DNA from: Sulfurovum sp.
GTDB taxonomy: Bacteria > Campylobacterota > Campylobacteria > Campylobacterales > Sulfurovaceae
Direction of reading: 5' to 3'
DNA: 41,827 nucleotides
Assembly: GCA_028696055.1 (NCBI GenBank)
Contig: JAQVHV010000004.1
Location: 1-41,827, forward strand
Shown piece after piece: positions 32,644 through 40,764 of the stretch. The translations under genes and the position numbers were made by a program. The notes below the pieces were generated by a model, which searched no databases, was not told the origin of the DNA, and saw only the letters and a program-made list of their open reading frames with translations. Positions within the stretch are counted from its first letter, which is position 1; each line of letters opens with the position of its first letter.

Positions 32644-33225
32644 ATGAAAAAATGGCGTTTGGATTTTAGAATCTGGCACTGGGTGCATGCGGCGGTGGTG
32701 TTGGGGCTGCTGGGGACGGTGTTTTTGAGAAAAACGTTTTTAAGCTGGAGAACCAACAGCGAACTTCTCAGCCAGAAGCTTGCCGAAATGGACCTTACTG
32801 TAACCGTAGAACAGGCAAAAGCACTTGCCACTACCATCCGTGCACCGATGTGGGAGTGGCATATCCTCCTGGGGTATGCGCTGGCAGCATTGCTGGTCTT
32901 GAGGATCCTGCTCTTCTTTACTAAAAACGGAAAACGAAACTACCAAAACCTCAAAGAGGAGACGCTTCATAAAAAGATCGTCAAACTGGGCTACATCGCG
33001 ATCTACGGGATTTTGATCTTTATGGCTGCAAGCGGGCTGATCCTCCATTTCCATGAAGCACTCGGCCTTACCGAAGAGGGCGCACATTCGCTCAAAGAGC
33101 TTCACGAGCTGGTCTATAACGCGGTACTCATCTTTGTCGTATTGCATATCATCGGTGTGGTCATCGCGGAAACCAGGGATGAAAAGGGGATCATCTCAGA
33201 GATGATTCACGGCGGGGAGAAATAG
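32644..33225 (+). CDS. Cytochrome b561-like membrane protein
   Basis: 193 residues from the ATG at 32644 (AAGGAG 8 bases upstream); the track start at 32572 is unsupported. Four membrane helices with histidines placed for two b-type haems: WHWVHAAVVLGLLGTVF (helix 1), WEWHILLGYALAALL (helix 2), GYIAIYGILIFMAASGLILHFHEAL (helix 3), LHELVYNAVLIFVVLHIIG (helix 4). It resembles bacterial cytochrome b561/Ni-Fe hydrogenase b-subunit type quinol oxidoreductases. In this operon it might donate electrons for reduction of an imported metal complex, which is speculation. A TATACT box in the upstream gap could give it its own promoter. Confidence 0.85.
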   Translation: MKKWRLDFRIWHWVHAAVVLGLLGTVFLRKTFLSWRTNSELLSQKLAEMDLTVTVEQAKALATTIRAPMWEWHILLGYALAALLVLRILLFFTKNGKRNYQNLKEETLHKKIVKLGYIAIYGILIFMAASGLILHFHEALGLTEEGAHSLKELHELVYNAVLIFVVLHIIGVVIAETRDEKGIISEMIHGGEK

Positions 33226-33309
33226 GGGGAATATCAGACCCTATCTCTCTGTATCTTCTTTGGAAGGCTGTAATTGACATATTTTATCCGTTATGGTAGT
33301 ATCCTGCCC

Positions 33310-33594
33310 ATGAAAGTGAGCAGGTATTATCTCGTATCGATCCTTGTCATTATGTTGAGCCTGATTTCGTTTGATATCTCTTCGCCTCAGTCTGTTGATC
33401 TTGTATCGGAAACACAGGTTGAGATTTTCCCGGAGGAGAAAGAGTCCAAAACAGGGTATGACTACATCGCAGATACCCCAACATATGATCTCAGGGATAT
33501 CTATGCCTTTACCGGTTTTTACTGGGTGGTACCCCGTATCGACCTTCTCTATCTCAACAACATATTCAAACCTCCGATATCCCTTCATTTCTAA
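33310..33594 (+). CDS. Hypothetical small secreted or anchored protein
   Basis: 94 residues from the ATG at 33310: KVSRYYLVSILVIMLSLISFD is a signal peptide or membrane anchor, followed by an acidic middle (VEIFPEEKESKTGYDY) and an aromatic tail (TGFYWVVPRIDLLYL). No family recognised. It lies 84 bases after the cytochrome gene on the same strand. The opposing 131-residue ORF on the minus strand is less credible because it lacks any ribosome site. Confidence 0.55.
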   Translation: MKVSRYYLVSILVIMLSLISFDISSPQSVDLVSETQVEIFPEEKESKTGYDYIADTPTYDLRDIYAFTGFYWVVPRIDLLYLNNIFKPPISLHF

Positions 33595-33647
33595 CCGATA
33601 AATATTTTGTAACAAACCATTAAAATAAATAACCATTCAGGAGAATA

Positions 33648-34064
33648 ATGATGAAAAAACTACTTATACTTACAACAATGGCAGGTTTTTTGCTAGGATC
33701 TAACGGATATGCGGCGTCACCTATGACCGTACAGGAAACTGAAATACTCAACGCAATACAGAAAGGCGCGCAGAGAGATGCGTGGATACAGTATATTCCT
33801 TCGGAAAAATGCGCTGAGCAGAGACTCTATTTCAAAAAAAGGCTCAAAAACCATCAATACCATACATACAGATATCAAAACAGGGACAGACATGGTTATA
33901 CGACGGTCTATGCAGAGGTAGCATACTCAAAAAACGGTTTTGATGTCCAGTTTGTAGACAAGGTAGGTATGAACCTTGGCAGGCTCGGCAGTGACAGCAG
34001 TCTGGATAAAAGCCTGGACGAACTTAGAGAAGCGATCGATCTTGAACTCACTGTCCGCTCATAG
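33648..34064 (+). CDS. Hypothetical secreted protein
   Basis: 138 residues with a signal peptide (MMKKLLILTTMAGFLLGSNGYA) and a mature, mildly basic domain (YFKKRLKNHQYHTYRYQNRD, then AYSKNGFDVQFVDKVG). A single Cys (EKCAEQ) remains. CAGGAGAATAATG gives a strong ribosome site. No family recognised. It is probably monocistronic, in a region of small envelope proteins. Confidence 0.75.
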   Translation: MMKKLLILTTMAGFLLGSNGYAASPMTVQETEILNAIQKGAQRDAWIQYIPSEKCAEQRLYFKKRLKNHQYHTYRYQNRDRHGYTTVYAEVAYSKNGFDVQFVDKVGMNLGRLGSDSSLDKSLDELREAIDLELTVRS

Positions 34065-34292
34065 GCGATCATCTCTTTTGCACTCCCTCCGGAAGGCTGG
34101 AAGTGCATTTCCCATCGATACCTATGCGTCTGACTGATTCACTTTTAAATAAAAGTGCCGGAAACATTGACATAGACTAATAAAATGACTACAACAAAAG
34201 GGGAGTTTGTATATTTGGGTTGCTTCCGTAGATATCGTCTTATCGCTGGTCAAGGATTTGCCTTGGATCATTGTCATACACCTTAATTGTCT
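34065..34292. other. Non-coding stretch, nothing recognised
   Basis: No supportable gene. A short plus-strand frame from about 34184 to 34285 has no recognisable product or ribosome site. Confidence 0.4.
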
Positions 34293-34522
34293 ATGACCCA
34301 TCGAATGGATAGAGAAGGCGAAGCGCTCAAACAGGAAAAAAAGATGATACTTAAAATACTGATAGAAGAACATAGAGAAAAATTTGGGAAAGAGCCTGTG
34401 ATTGCTGACATGGATTTACGCGTGCCCCTGAAAGACTCATAGAGTTGATCATGGATGCGATAGCAGAGGATAAGCCCTACGATGAGTCGGAACAGCTCAC
34501 TGAAGAAATAGAGTTTTCATGA
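34293..34522 (+). pseudogene. Small helical protein gene broken by a frameshift at a C4 tract
   Basis: The first frame gives 49 codons (MTHRMDREGEALKQEKKMIL, then HREKFGKEPVIADMDLRV) and stops at 34442. After CCCC at 34425-34428 a second frame continues sensibly as PERLIELIMDAIAEDKPYDE and ends with a TGA at 34520-34522. One extra C would join them into about 76 residues. Unknown family, charged and helical. Confidence 0.5.
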
Positions 34523-34657
34523 TAAAGTGAGCTATTCCATAGCCATATCATGGCGTTACCTTGCTTATCGTCAATAGGAACAGGATAAAACTGCACCTGC
34601 AATTTGAATGAACGATTTTGTATCTTAAATGTGTTGGAGAAATTATTTTTTGAAGAT

Positions 34658-34734
<77 letters not shown>

Positions 34735-34767
34735 ACAGTTAAAAAGTAAGGATTTAAAAATCCTGAG

Positions 34768-34842
34768 TGGATGGGGTAGAGGGATTCGAACCCCCGAATA
34801 TCGGCACCAGAAACCGAGGCCTTACCGCTTGGCGATACCCCA
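34768..34842 (-). tRNA. tRNA-Gln (CTG)
   Basis: 75 nt on the minus strand with encoded CCA; begins TGGGGTATCGCC, typical of Gln. Anticodon stem TCGGT/GCCGA with loop TTCTGGT gives anticodon CTG. It differs from the TTG copy at the anticodon's middle-left base and one neighbouring stem base. Confidence 0.94.
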
Positions 34843-34884
34843 ACAAGTTATTTCTCATAAGGCTCTATTGCTTATGTGGACGGC

Positions 34885-34913
34885 ATTATAGCTTAAATGA
34901 AAGAGATTGTCAA
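34885..34913 (-). promoter_or_regulatory. Consensus promoter of tRNA unit 1
   Basis: On the minus strand: TTGACA (34913-34908), 17 bases, TATAAT (34890-34885). Both boxes are perfect sigma70 consensus. It reads into tRNA-Gln(CTG) and tRNA-fMet copy 1. Confidence 0.85.
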
Positions 34914-34978
34914 TTAAATTGCAATAAAAAACAATATTGATCTAGTTTTTTAATGGATTGAATTTTAGTGGTTGAAAT

Positions 34979-35055
<77 letters not shown>

Positions 35056-35100
35056 ACAGTTAAAACTATATAAAATGGTTAAAAATTATATATTGAAGAT

Positions 35101-35177
<77 letters not shown>

Positions 35178-35209
35178 ACAGTTAAAAAGTAAGGATATAA
35201 AATCCTAAG

Positions 35210-35284
35210 TGGATGGGGTAGAGGGATTCGAACCCCCGAATATCGGTACCAAAAACCGAGGCCTTACCGCTTGGCGATACCCCA
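35210..35284 (-). tRNA. tRNA-Gln (TTG)
   Basis: 75 nt on the minus strand with encoded CCA. Anticodon stem TCGGT/ACCGA with loop TTTTGGT gives anticodon TTG. First gene after the promoter of unit 2. Confidence 0.94.
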
Positions 35285-35326
35285 ACAATGTGTTTCTCAT
35301 AAGGCTCTGTTGCTTATGTGGACGGC

Positions 35327-35355
35327 ATTATAGCCCAAATGATAGGCATTGTCAA
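35327..35355 (-). promoter_or_regulatory. Consensus promoter of tRNA unit 2
   Basis: Minus-strand TTGACA (35355-35350), 17 bases, TATAAT (35332-35327). The flanks (CTCATAAGGCTCT, GCTTATGTGGACGGC) are nearly the same as at unit 1, showing that promoter and leader were duplicated with the tRNAs. Confidence 0.85.
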
Positions 35356-35492
35356 GGAATTTTTTAGATTTCTTTAAAATTTATTAAATTTTTTTTGCAT
35401 TGATTGCATAGATGAAGATGGAAAAGGTATAATACTCCTTACTTGTTAAAAAAAATCAAAATAAGTATATATACAGACAAATGGGAGATGCA

Positions 35493-36524
35493 ATGTCAGC
35501 TGAAGCGATAGCACGGGTAGAGAGAGCGATCAAAGAGATCAAAAGCGGGAAAATGGTCATTATGATGGATGATGAGGACAGAGAGAACGAAGGTGACCTT
35601 GTCTATGCTGCTACCTTTTCGACACCCGAGCTTGTCAACTTCATGGCGAAGGAGGCCAGAGGCCTTATCTGTACACCCGTGACCCGAGAGATCGCGGCAA
35701 AGCTTCACCTGGTACCGATGGTGGACAAAAACGTGTCGGCGCATGAAACGGCATTTACGATCTCGATAGACTCGGCTACAGCCTCTACGGGTATCTCGGC
35801 AGGGGAGAGGGATGACTGTATCTGCAGGCTTGCCAATCCGCTGACCGTCCCTGAAGACTTTGTTCGCCCCGGGCATATCTTCCCCCTGATCGCAAAAGAC
35901 GGAGGGACCCTTGTGCGTACCGGGCATACGGAGGGTTCTGTGGACCTCTGCAAACTGGCTGGGCTTGTACCCGCAGCGGTGATCTGCGAGATCATCAAGG
36001 ATGACGGGACGATGGCACGGATGGATGACCTGGAGATCTTCTCCCAAAAACATCACATGCCGATCGTCTATATCTCCGATATCGTAGAGTACCGCCTCGC
36101 GAATGAGAAGCTTGTAAAGCGCATCAAAGAAGAGGAGTCCTTGCTCAGAGGCATGAAGGTGGAGAAGATCACCTACAGCGACCATCTGGGGCGTACACAT
36201 ACGGTGATACAGTTCTACAAAGCCCATGAGACCTCCAATGTGAAGTTCCACAACATCGGATCGGATATCGATCTTGTACTGGATGACAGACGCTATCAGG
36301 CCCTTAACAATGCGATCGACTATCTCAAAAAAAATGGCGGCGTACTCGTCTTCCTGGATACCAAAGTGATCTCCCACGAGCAGGCCAAAGAGTTCGGTGT
36401 CGGTGCACAGATACTCAAAGACCTGGGGATCAGGAACATCAACCTGCTTACCACCAATAAAGATACCGAGTTTGTCGGGCTGGGCGGATTCGGGTTGGAT
36501 GTAGCAGAGAAGATCATCATCTGA
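35493..36524 (+). CDS. ribB: 3,4-dihydroxy-2-butanone 4-phosphate synthase with degenerate RibA-like C-terminus
   Basis: 343 residues. The N-terminal RibB domain (about 1-205) is complete: DDEDRENEGD, CTPVTREIAAKL, GISAGERDD, RPGHIFPL and RTGHTEGSVDLCKLAG. It makes the four-carbon riboflavin precursor from ribulose 5-phosphate. The C-terminal half resembles GTP cyclohydrolase II in outline (SDHLGRTHTVIQF; INLLTTNKDTEFVGLGGFGL), but the three zinc-binding cysteines are absent, so that activity is not expected. Similar hybrids (RibBX) are known in epsilonproteobacteria, from memory. The ATG at 35493 has GGGAG upstream; the track's 35481 does not. Confidence 0.93.
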   Translation: MSAEAIARVERAIKEIKSGKMVIMMDDEDRENEGDLVYAATFSTPELVNFMAKEARGLICTPVTREIAAKLHLVPMVDKNVSAHETAFTISIDSATASTGISAGERDDCICRLANPLTVPEDFVRPGHIFPLIAKDGGTLVRTGHTEGSVDLCKLAGLVPAAVICEIIKDDGTMARMDDLEIFSQKHHMPIVYISDIVEYRLANEKLVKRIKEEESLLRGMKVEKITYSDHLGRTHTVIQFYKAHETSNVKFHNIGSDIDLVLDDRRYQALNNAIDYLKKNGGVLVFLDTKVISHEQAKEFGVGAQILKDLGIRNINLLTTNKDTEFVGLGGFGLDVAEKIII

Positions 36525-36542
36525 CAGGGCCACCCTGGTACA

Positions 36543-38159
36543 ATGAAAAAATTTCTGAGCAACCTGAGCCTCCACTCGATCAATTTTTTAGGGATCATTG
36601 TACTTTTTCTCTTCGCACTGCTTTTTACCTTCCTGGTGATCTTTGAAGAGTACCGGGATTTTGAGCAGGAATCGATCCATATCCGCAATGCCTACCTTGC
36701 CACCCAGAAAGCAAAAGCCAAAGAGGAGACACAAAGGGTCCTGGAGTATATCAACTACTCCGACACTTCGATGAACGGGAAATTGGATCCCGATCAGATC
36801 AAAGCACACGTCATCAACTCCATAGAACACCTCTTTGACCGCAAAAGCGGGAGCAGCTACATCTTTATCTACACGCTGGAGGGGGTCAATATCTCTGATC
36901 CCAACAAACCAGGCAACCGCGGCAAGAACATGATAGACCTTCAGGATACCAGCGGTAAGTATATCATCAAAGCGCTGATCAACGAGGCTGAAAGCGGAGG
37001 AGGGTATGTAGCGTATCTCTGGGAAAACCCGGTCAATGCCCAACTCTCTGCCAAGGTCTCGTACGCCGCTGCATACAAACCGTGGAACTGGATGGTGGGA
37101 ACAGGTGTCTACCTCGATGAGATCGATGCGATGATCAATGCAAAAAAAGAGAAGATGAAGGAGCGCCTGATCAGATACATCATGGAGGTGCTGACCCTCT
37201 CATCCATTCTCTTCTGGATCGCCTGGGGCGGGATCAAGCTGATCAACGGGGTGATACAGAAGGAGATGTCGACATTCAGGGACTTTTTCCGGCAGTCGGT
37301 ACTGTACAATATCGTGATCGATAAACGGCAGATCAAGATCAAAGAGTTTCAGGTGCTCGTCGCCTATGTCAACGAAATGGTGAGCGCCATCCATGAGAAA
37401 AACAGGGAGCTCAGGGAGCTCAATGCCTCACTGGAGGAGAAAGTACTGCAAAAAACCGCCAAACTTCAAGACCAGATGCAGTATAATGAGAAGCTGGTCG
37501 CCGCACAGGACAGCTTCATCAAGCACTCTATCCATGAGGTCAATACGCCATTGGCGGTGATCATGACCCATATCGATATCTATAAGATGAAGCATGGAGA
37601 GAACAGGTATCTTACCAAGATCGAAGCGGCAGCGAAAATGATCTCCACGATCTATGAAGACCTGAGCTATATGGTGAAAAGAGACCGTCTGCATTATGAA
37701 AAAGAGTGGATCGATATCAAAGCCTATCTGCTTTCTCGCATCAAATTTTTCGAGGAGATCGCATACAGCAATGAGCATCGGATCGTGACGGAGCTTTGCG
37801 AGTGCGGAAATATATGGTTCAACGATCTTGAACTGCAGCGCATCATTGACAACAATCTCTCCAATGCTATAAAATATGCAAAGAGGGGAACGGATATCAG
37901 GATAGAGCTTGGCGAAGAAGAGGGGGATATCATGATACGGTTTGTGACCCACTCTAGGAAGATCGAGGATACAAAGAAGATCTTTGAGGCGTTCCACAGG
38001 GAAGACAAGGTCAAGTCAGGGTTCGGGCTGGGGCTTGAGATCGTAGGGGAGATCTGCGAAAAAGAGGGGATCACGATCGATGTGGTTTCCAGTGAAGCGA
38101 TGACGGTCTTCAGTTACCGGTTTAAGAAAGGGAAAAAAGATGAGAATACTCCTGCTTGA
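36543..38159 (+). CDS. Cache-domain sensor histidine kinase with atypical catalytic boxes
   Basis: 538 residues: membrane helix 1 (about 14-38), periplasmic Cache_2-type sensor (about 45-200; KSGSSYIFIYTLEGVNISDPNKPG and PWNWMVGTGVYLDEID are classic), helix 2 (about 218-238), coiled coil, then HisKA-like and HATPase domains. The H-box is SIHEVNTPLAVI (His331), with Val-Asn where most kinases have Leu-Arg. The N-box is DNNLSNAIKYA and the G2 box is GFGLGLEIV, but the G1 Asp-x-Gly is missing (THSRKIED). Small carboxylates are typical Cache_2 ligands. It overlaps the response regulator by 20 bases and may act mainly as a phosphatase. Confidence 0.9.
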   Translation: MKKFLSNLSLHSINFLGIIVLFLFALLFTFLVIFEEYRDFEQESIHIRNAYLATQKAKAKEETQRVLEYINYSDTSMNGKLDPDQIKAHVINSIEHLFDRKSGSSYIFIYTLEGVNISDPNKPGNRGKNMIDLQDTSGKYIIKALINEAESGGGYVAYLWENPVNAQLSAKVSYAAAYKPWNWMVGTGVYLDEIDAMINAKKEKMKERLIRYIMEVLTLSSILFWIAWGGIKLINGVIQKEMSTFRDFFRQSVLYNIVIDKRQIKIKEFQVLVAYVNEMVSAIHEKNRELRELNASLEEKVLQKTAKLQDQMQYNEKLVAAQDSFIKHSIHEVNTPLAVIMTHIDIYKMKHGENRYLTKIEAAAKMISTIYEDLSYMVKRDRLHYEKEWIDIKAYLLSRIKFFEEIAYSNEHRIVTELCECGNIWFNDLELQRIIDNNLSNAIKYAKRGTDIRIELGEEEGDIMIRFVTHSRKIEDTKKIFEAFHREDKVKSGFGLGLEIVGEICEKEGITIDVVSSEAMTVFSYRFKKGKKDENTPA

Positions 38160-38799
38160 AGATGAGCTGATGCTGCAAAGTGCCATTGTCGAGTATCTTA
38201 CGGCAACGGGGTATATCGTCGATGCTTTCGAAGACGGGGAGGAGGCCTACCAACAGATCAAAACAACCGCTTATGACCTCTTTGTCTTCGATATCAACAC
38301 CCCTTCGATCGATGGCCTTACCCTGCTTGAAAAACTCCAGAAAGAGAAGATCCATGTCCCCACGGTCTTTATCTCTGCGATCACCCAGATCGAACAGATC
38401 TCAAAGGCCTACGAACTTGGATGCTATGACTACCTCAAAAAACCTTTTCACCTCAAAGAGCTGACTTTGCATATAGAGCGGCTGCTCAAAATGGCAGACA
38501 TCCACTCAAAAAGCATCGTCAAGCTGAGCCGGATGTACAGCTATGACCTGGAGAAGGACAGGCTGCTCTTTGACAATGTCGAACAGGAACTCAAACCCAA
38601 GCATCAGCAGATCATGCGTCTGCTCGCCTCCAATGTGGAGAGGGTGGTGGACTTCGATATGCTCCGGCACTATGTGTGGGATGATATCCATGTGGATGCC
38701 GCAACGATCAGGGCCGAGATGCACAGGGTACGCCAGGCGCTCAAAGAGGATCTGATCGTTAGTATCAAGGGGATGGGGTACAAACTGGCAAAACACTGA
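38140..38799 (+). CDS. OmpR/PhoB-family response regulator
   Basis: 219 residues: receiver domain (LLLEDELMLQ; phospho-acceptor Asp51 in FVFDINTPSIDG; the conserved Lys in YLKKPFH) and a C-terminal winged helix (LRHYVWDD, then AATIRAEMHRVRQALKE). It is the partner of the overlapping kinase. Eleven-base tandem repeats 126 bases downstream, upstream of the porin gene, are a plausible binding site. It probably controls porin, DUF485 and actP genes, as inferred from adjacency and the sites. Confidence 0.93.
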   Translation: MRILLLEDELMLQSAIVEYLTATGYIVDAFEDGEEAYQQIKTTAYDLFVFDINTPSIDGLTLLEKLQKEKIHVPTVFISAITQIEQISKAYELGCYDYLKKPFHLKELTLHIERLLKMADIHSKSIVKLSRMYSYDLEKDRLLFDNVEQELKPKHQQIMRLLASNVERVVDFDMLRHYVWDDIHVDAATIRAEMHRVRQALKEDLIVSIKGMGYKLAKH

Positions 38800-38864
38800 T
38801 CCTACACAATCTTTAAATCCTCTTCTATTCATTTTTCTTTACATTCACTATAACTCAAGAGAAG

Positions 38865-38885
38865 TATGTAACGATTTTATACATA
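38865..38885. promoter_or_regulatory. Inverted repeat upstream of the porin gene
   Basis: TATGTA and TACATA face each other across 9 bases (ACGATTTTA). Possible operator or part of the promoter region; no assigned regulator. Confidence 0.3.
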
Positions 38886-38924
38886 TTTTTACTTTTTTTT
38901 CCGCAATTTTCACCGAAAACCGCT

Positions 38925-38946
38925 ATGCTATGTTAATGCTATGTTC
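38925..38946. promoter_or_regulatory. 11-bp tandem direct repeat upstream of the porin gene, candidate response-regulator site
   Basis: ATGCTATGTTA is followed directly by ATGCTATGTTC. OmpR/PhoB-type regulators bind such 11-bp head-to-tail repeats. A partial further copy (CGCTATG) precedes. The second copy ends 96 bases before the porin start. Confidence 0.5.
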
Positions 38947-39042
38947 AGTTTTTATGATGTGAATGTTTGGAATTTTGAATCCTTTGCAAACCTTATTATT
39001 GAGATAAAAGGCTACACAAAGGGTTCTGCTAAAAGGAGAAAT

Positions 39043-40392
39043 ATGAAACTGATCAAGATGAGTCTTGCTGCTTCGCTTGCAGTAAGTCTGGCTGCAGCCG
39101 GCGGAGAGATCGCACCGGTGCAGGAAACCGCACCTTCGGCAGAGACGGAAGTCGATTACGGTACCGTGTTCGGGCAATTGCGTACTTTCTATATCGACAG
39201 GACCTACAAAGGTTCTATCGAGAACAACCGCAATTCACTGGCGACAGGTGGATATATAGGGTACAAAACACCGGACTTTCACGGCTTGAGCGCGACAGCG
39301 GCGCTTTACGGCGTGTATGGATTTGATATCCATGACGAGGATGCTGAGGCGGCGTGCGGATCAAGCTATGACCCCTCACTCTATGGCGATGGCTGCAAAA
39401 ACTATCTCTTCCTCGGTGAGGCATACCTGAACTATACGTATGAGAATACGACGCTTAAAGTCGGCCGACAGAAGCTTGATACGCCGCTTGCAGGGGCAGA
39501 CGATGCAAGAATGCTTCCGAACCTTTTTGAGGCGGCGGTCCTTACCAACAGCGACATCAAAGATACGACCCTGATCGCTGCGCATATCACCAAAGAGAGC
39601 GTGGGGACATTCGGGAACGCCTATCCCACCACTTCTCCAGGGTTACTTTCGCTTGCGATCCAGAGCGGTTACGGGTACGGCTACAAGCTTGGCACGAACG
39701 GCGAGTTCGCAGATATGGGCGAGATCGCACTGGGCACAGGGAATGATACTGCCGGTGTAACGGCCCTGGCGGCGATCTACAAAGGGATCGACAGGGTGAC
39801 GCTTCAGGCATGGGACTACTATGCGCATGATATCCTCAACGCACTCTACCTACAGGCCGATATCGGCTGGAACTGTATGGTGAATGATGCAGTGAAAATG
39901 AACGCCTCGCTTCAATATGTTAATCAAAGTGATATCGGCGATGCACTTGCGGGTAAAGTGGACAGCAACTACTGGGGTGCCAAACTGGGTGCTACCTATG
40001 GAAACTTGAGCGGATATGTTGCCTATTCTCAGACTGCAGACAGTAACGGTGCGGAAAATGGTGGTATCATCACTCCATGGGGAGGGATGCCGGCATTTAC
40101 GCAGGGGATGGTGACAAGACACCAGTTCTTCTCGGATACTGACAGCTATAAAGTTGCTGCGACCTATAACTTCAGTGATTATAATGTGAAGGCGACAGCC
40201 TATTTCGCCTCATTTGATGTAGGGCAGAGTGCAACCTATGCAACCGGGCTGGATACGAAAGAGAGCGGTTTTGATATCATCTACCAGGCGAGCAAAGATC
40301 TCCAGTACAGATTCAGAGGGAACTTCCCGAATAACTATGGTCCGACATATGACTGGGATGAATATAGATTTATCATAAACTATAACTTTTAA
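39043..40392 (+). CDS. OprD-like outer-membrane porin of the Campylobacterota type
   Basis: 449 residues from the ATG at 39043 (AAAAGGAGAA upstream; the track's 38941 lacks a site and lies in the operator). Signal peptide KLIKMSLAASLAVSLAAAGG, then a barrel of about 18 strands with typical phrases (TVFGQLRTFYIDRTY; KVGRQKLDTPLAGADDARMLPN; DWDEYRFIINYNF at the end with terminal Phe). The KVGRQ-LDTP-DDARM-PN block marks the OprD/OmpD-like family of this phylum, which takes up small anions and organic acids. It opens the acetate-uptake set. Confidence 0.9.
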   Translation: MKLIKMSLAASLAVSLAAAGGEIAPVQETAPSAETEVDYGTVFGQLRTFYIDRTYKGSIENNRNSLATGGYIGYKTPDFHGLSATAALYGVYGFDIHDEDAEAACGSSYDPSLYGDGCKNYLFLGEAYLNYTYENTTLKVGRQKLDTPLAGADDARMLPNLFEAAVLTNSDIKDTTLIAAHITKESVGTFGNAYPTTSPGLLSLAIQSGYGYGYKLGTNGEFADMGEIALGTGNDTAGVTALAAIYKGIDRVTLQAWDYYAHDILNALYLQADIGWNCMVNDAVKMNASLQYVNQSDIGDALAGKVDSNYWGAKLGATYGNLSGYVAYSQTADSNGAENGGIITPWGGMPAFTQGMVTRHQFFSDTDSYKVAATYNFSDYNVKATAYFASFDVGQSATYATGLDTKESGFDIIYQASKDLQYRFRGNFPNNYGPTYDWDEYRFIINYNF

Positions 40393-40450
40393 AAATAAGT
40401 TTTTTACAGTATCGTTGTAAAAAGATACTGTAGAGAGAAAAGGAAAAACA

Positions 40451-40756
40451 ATGACACATGAACAAGTCGAACAGGTAAAGAACAACCCGAAATATCAAGA
40501 ACTTGTCAGCAAAAGAAGTGCTTTTGCATGGATGCTCTCGATTATCATGCTTGTGATCTACTATGCATTTATCATGCTGATCGCATTCAAGCCTGAACTG
40601 CTGGGAATGAAAACAGGCGAGGGGGTCATGACGATCGGTATCCCTATAGGTATTGCGATCATCGTGATCTCATTTGTGCTTACGGGTATCTATGTAAGAA
40701 GAGCGAACAGCGAGTTTGATGCACTCTCGCAGCAAATCAAAGATGAACTGAGATAA
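40451..40756 (+). CDS. yjcH: DUF485-family membrane protein (YjcH-like)
   Basis: 101 residues with two membrane helices (about 28-50, [22 protein letters not shown]; 62-85, [20 protein letters not shown]) and a cytosolic tail. DUF485 proteins are the small companions of acetate/cation symporters, encoded immediately upstream, as here: 8 bases separate it from actP. The role is unclear; probably assembly or regulation of ActP. Confidence 0.9.
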   Translation: MTHEQVEQVKNNPKYQELVSKRSAFAWMLSIIMLVIYYAFIMLIAFKPELLGMKTGEGVMTIGIPIGIAIIVISFVLTGIYVRRANSEFDALSQQIKDELR

Positions 40757-40764
40757 GGAGCAGG

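Noticed and set aside
33241-33636. 131-residue minus-strand ORF
   Set aside because: Overlaps a plus-strand ORF with a good signal peptide; no ribosome site or recognisable domain.
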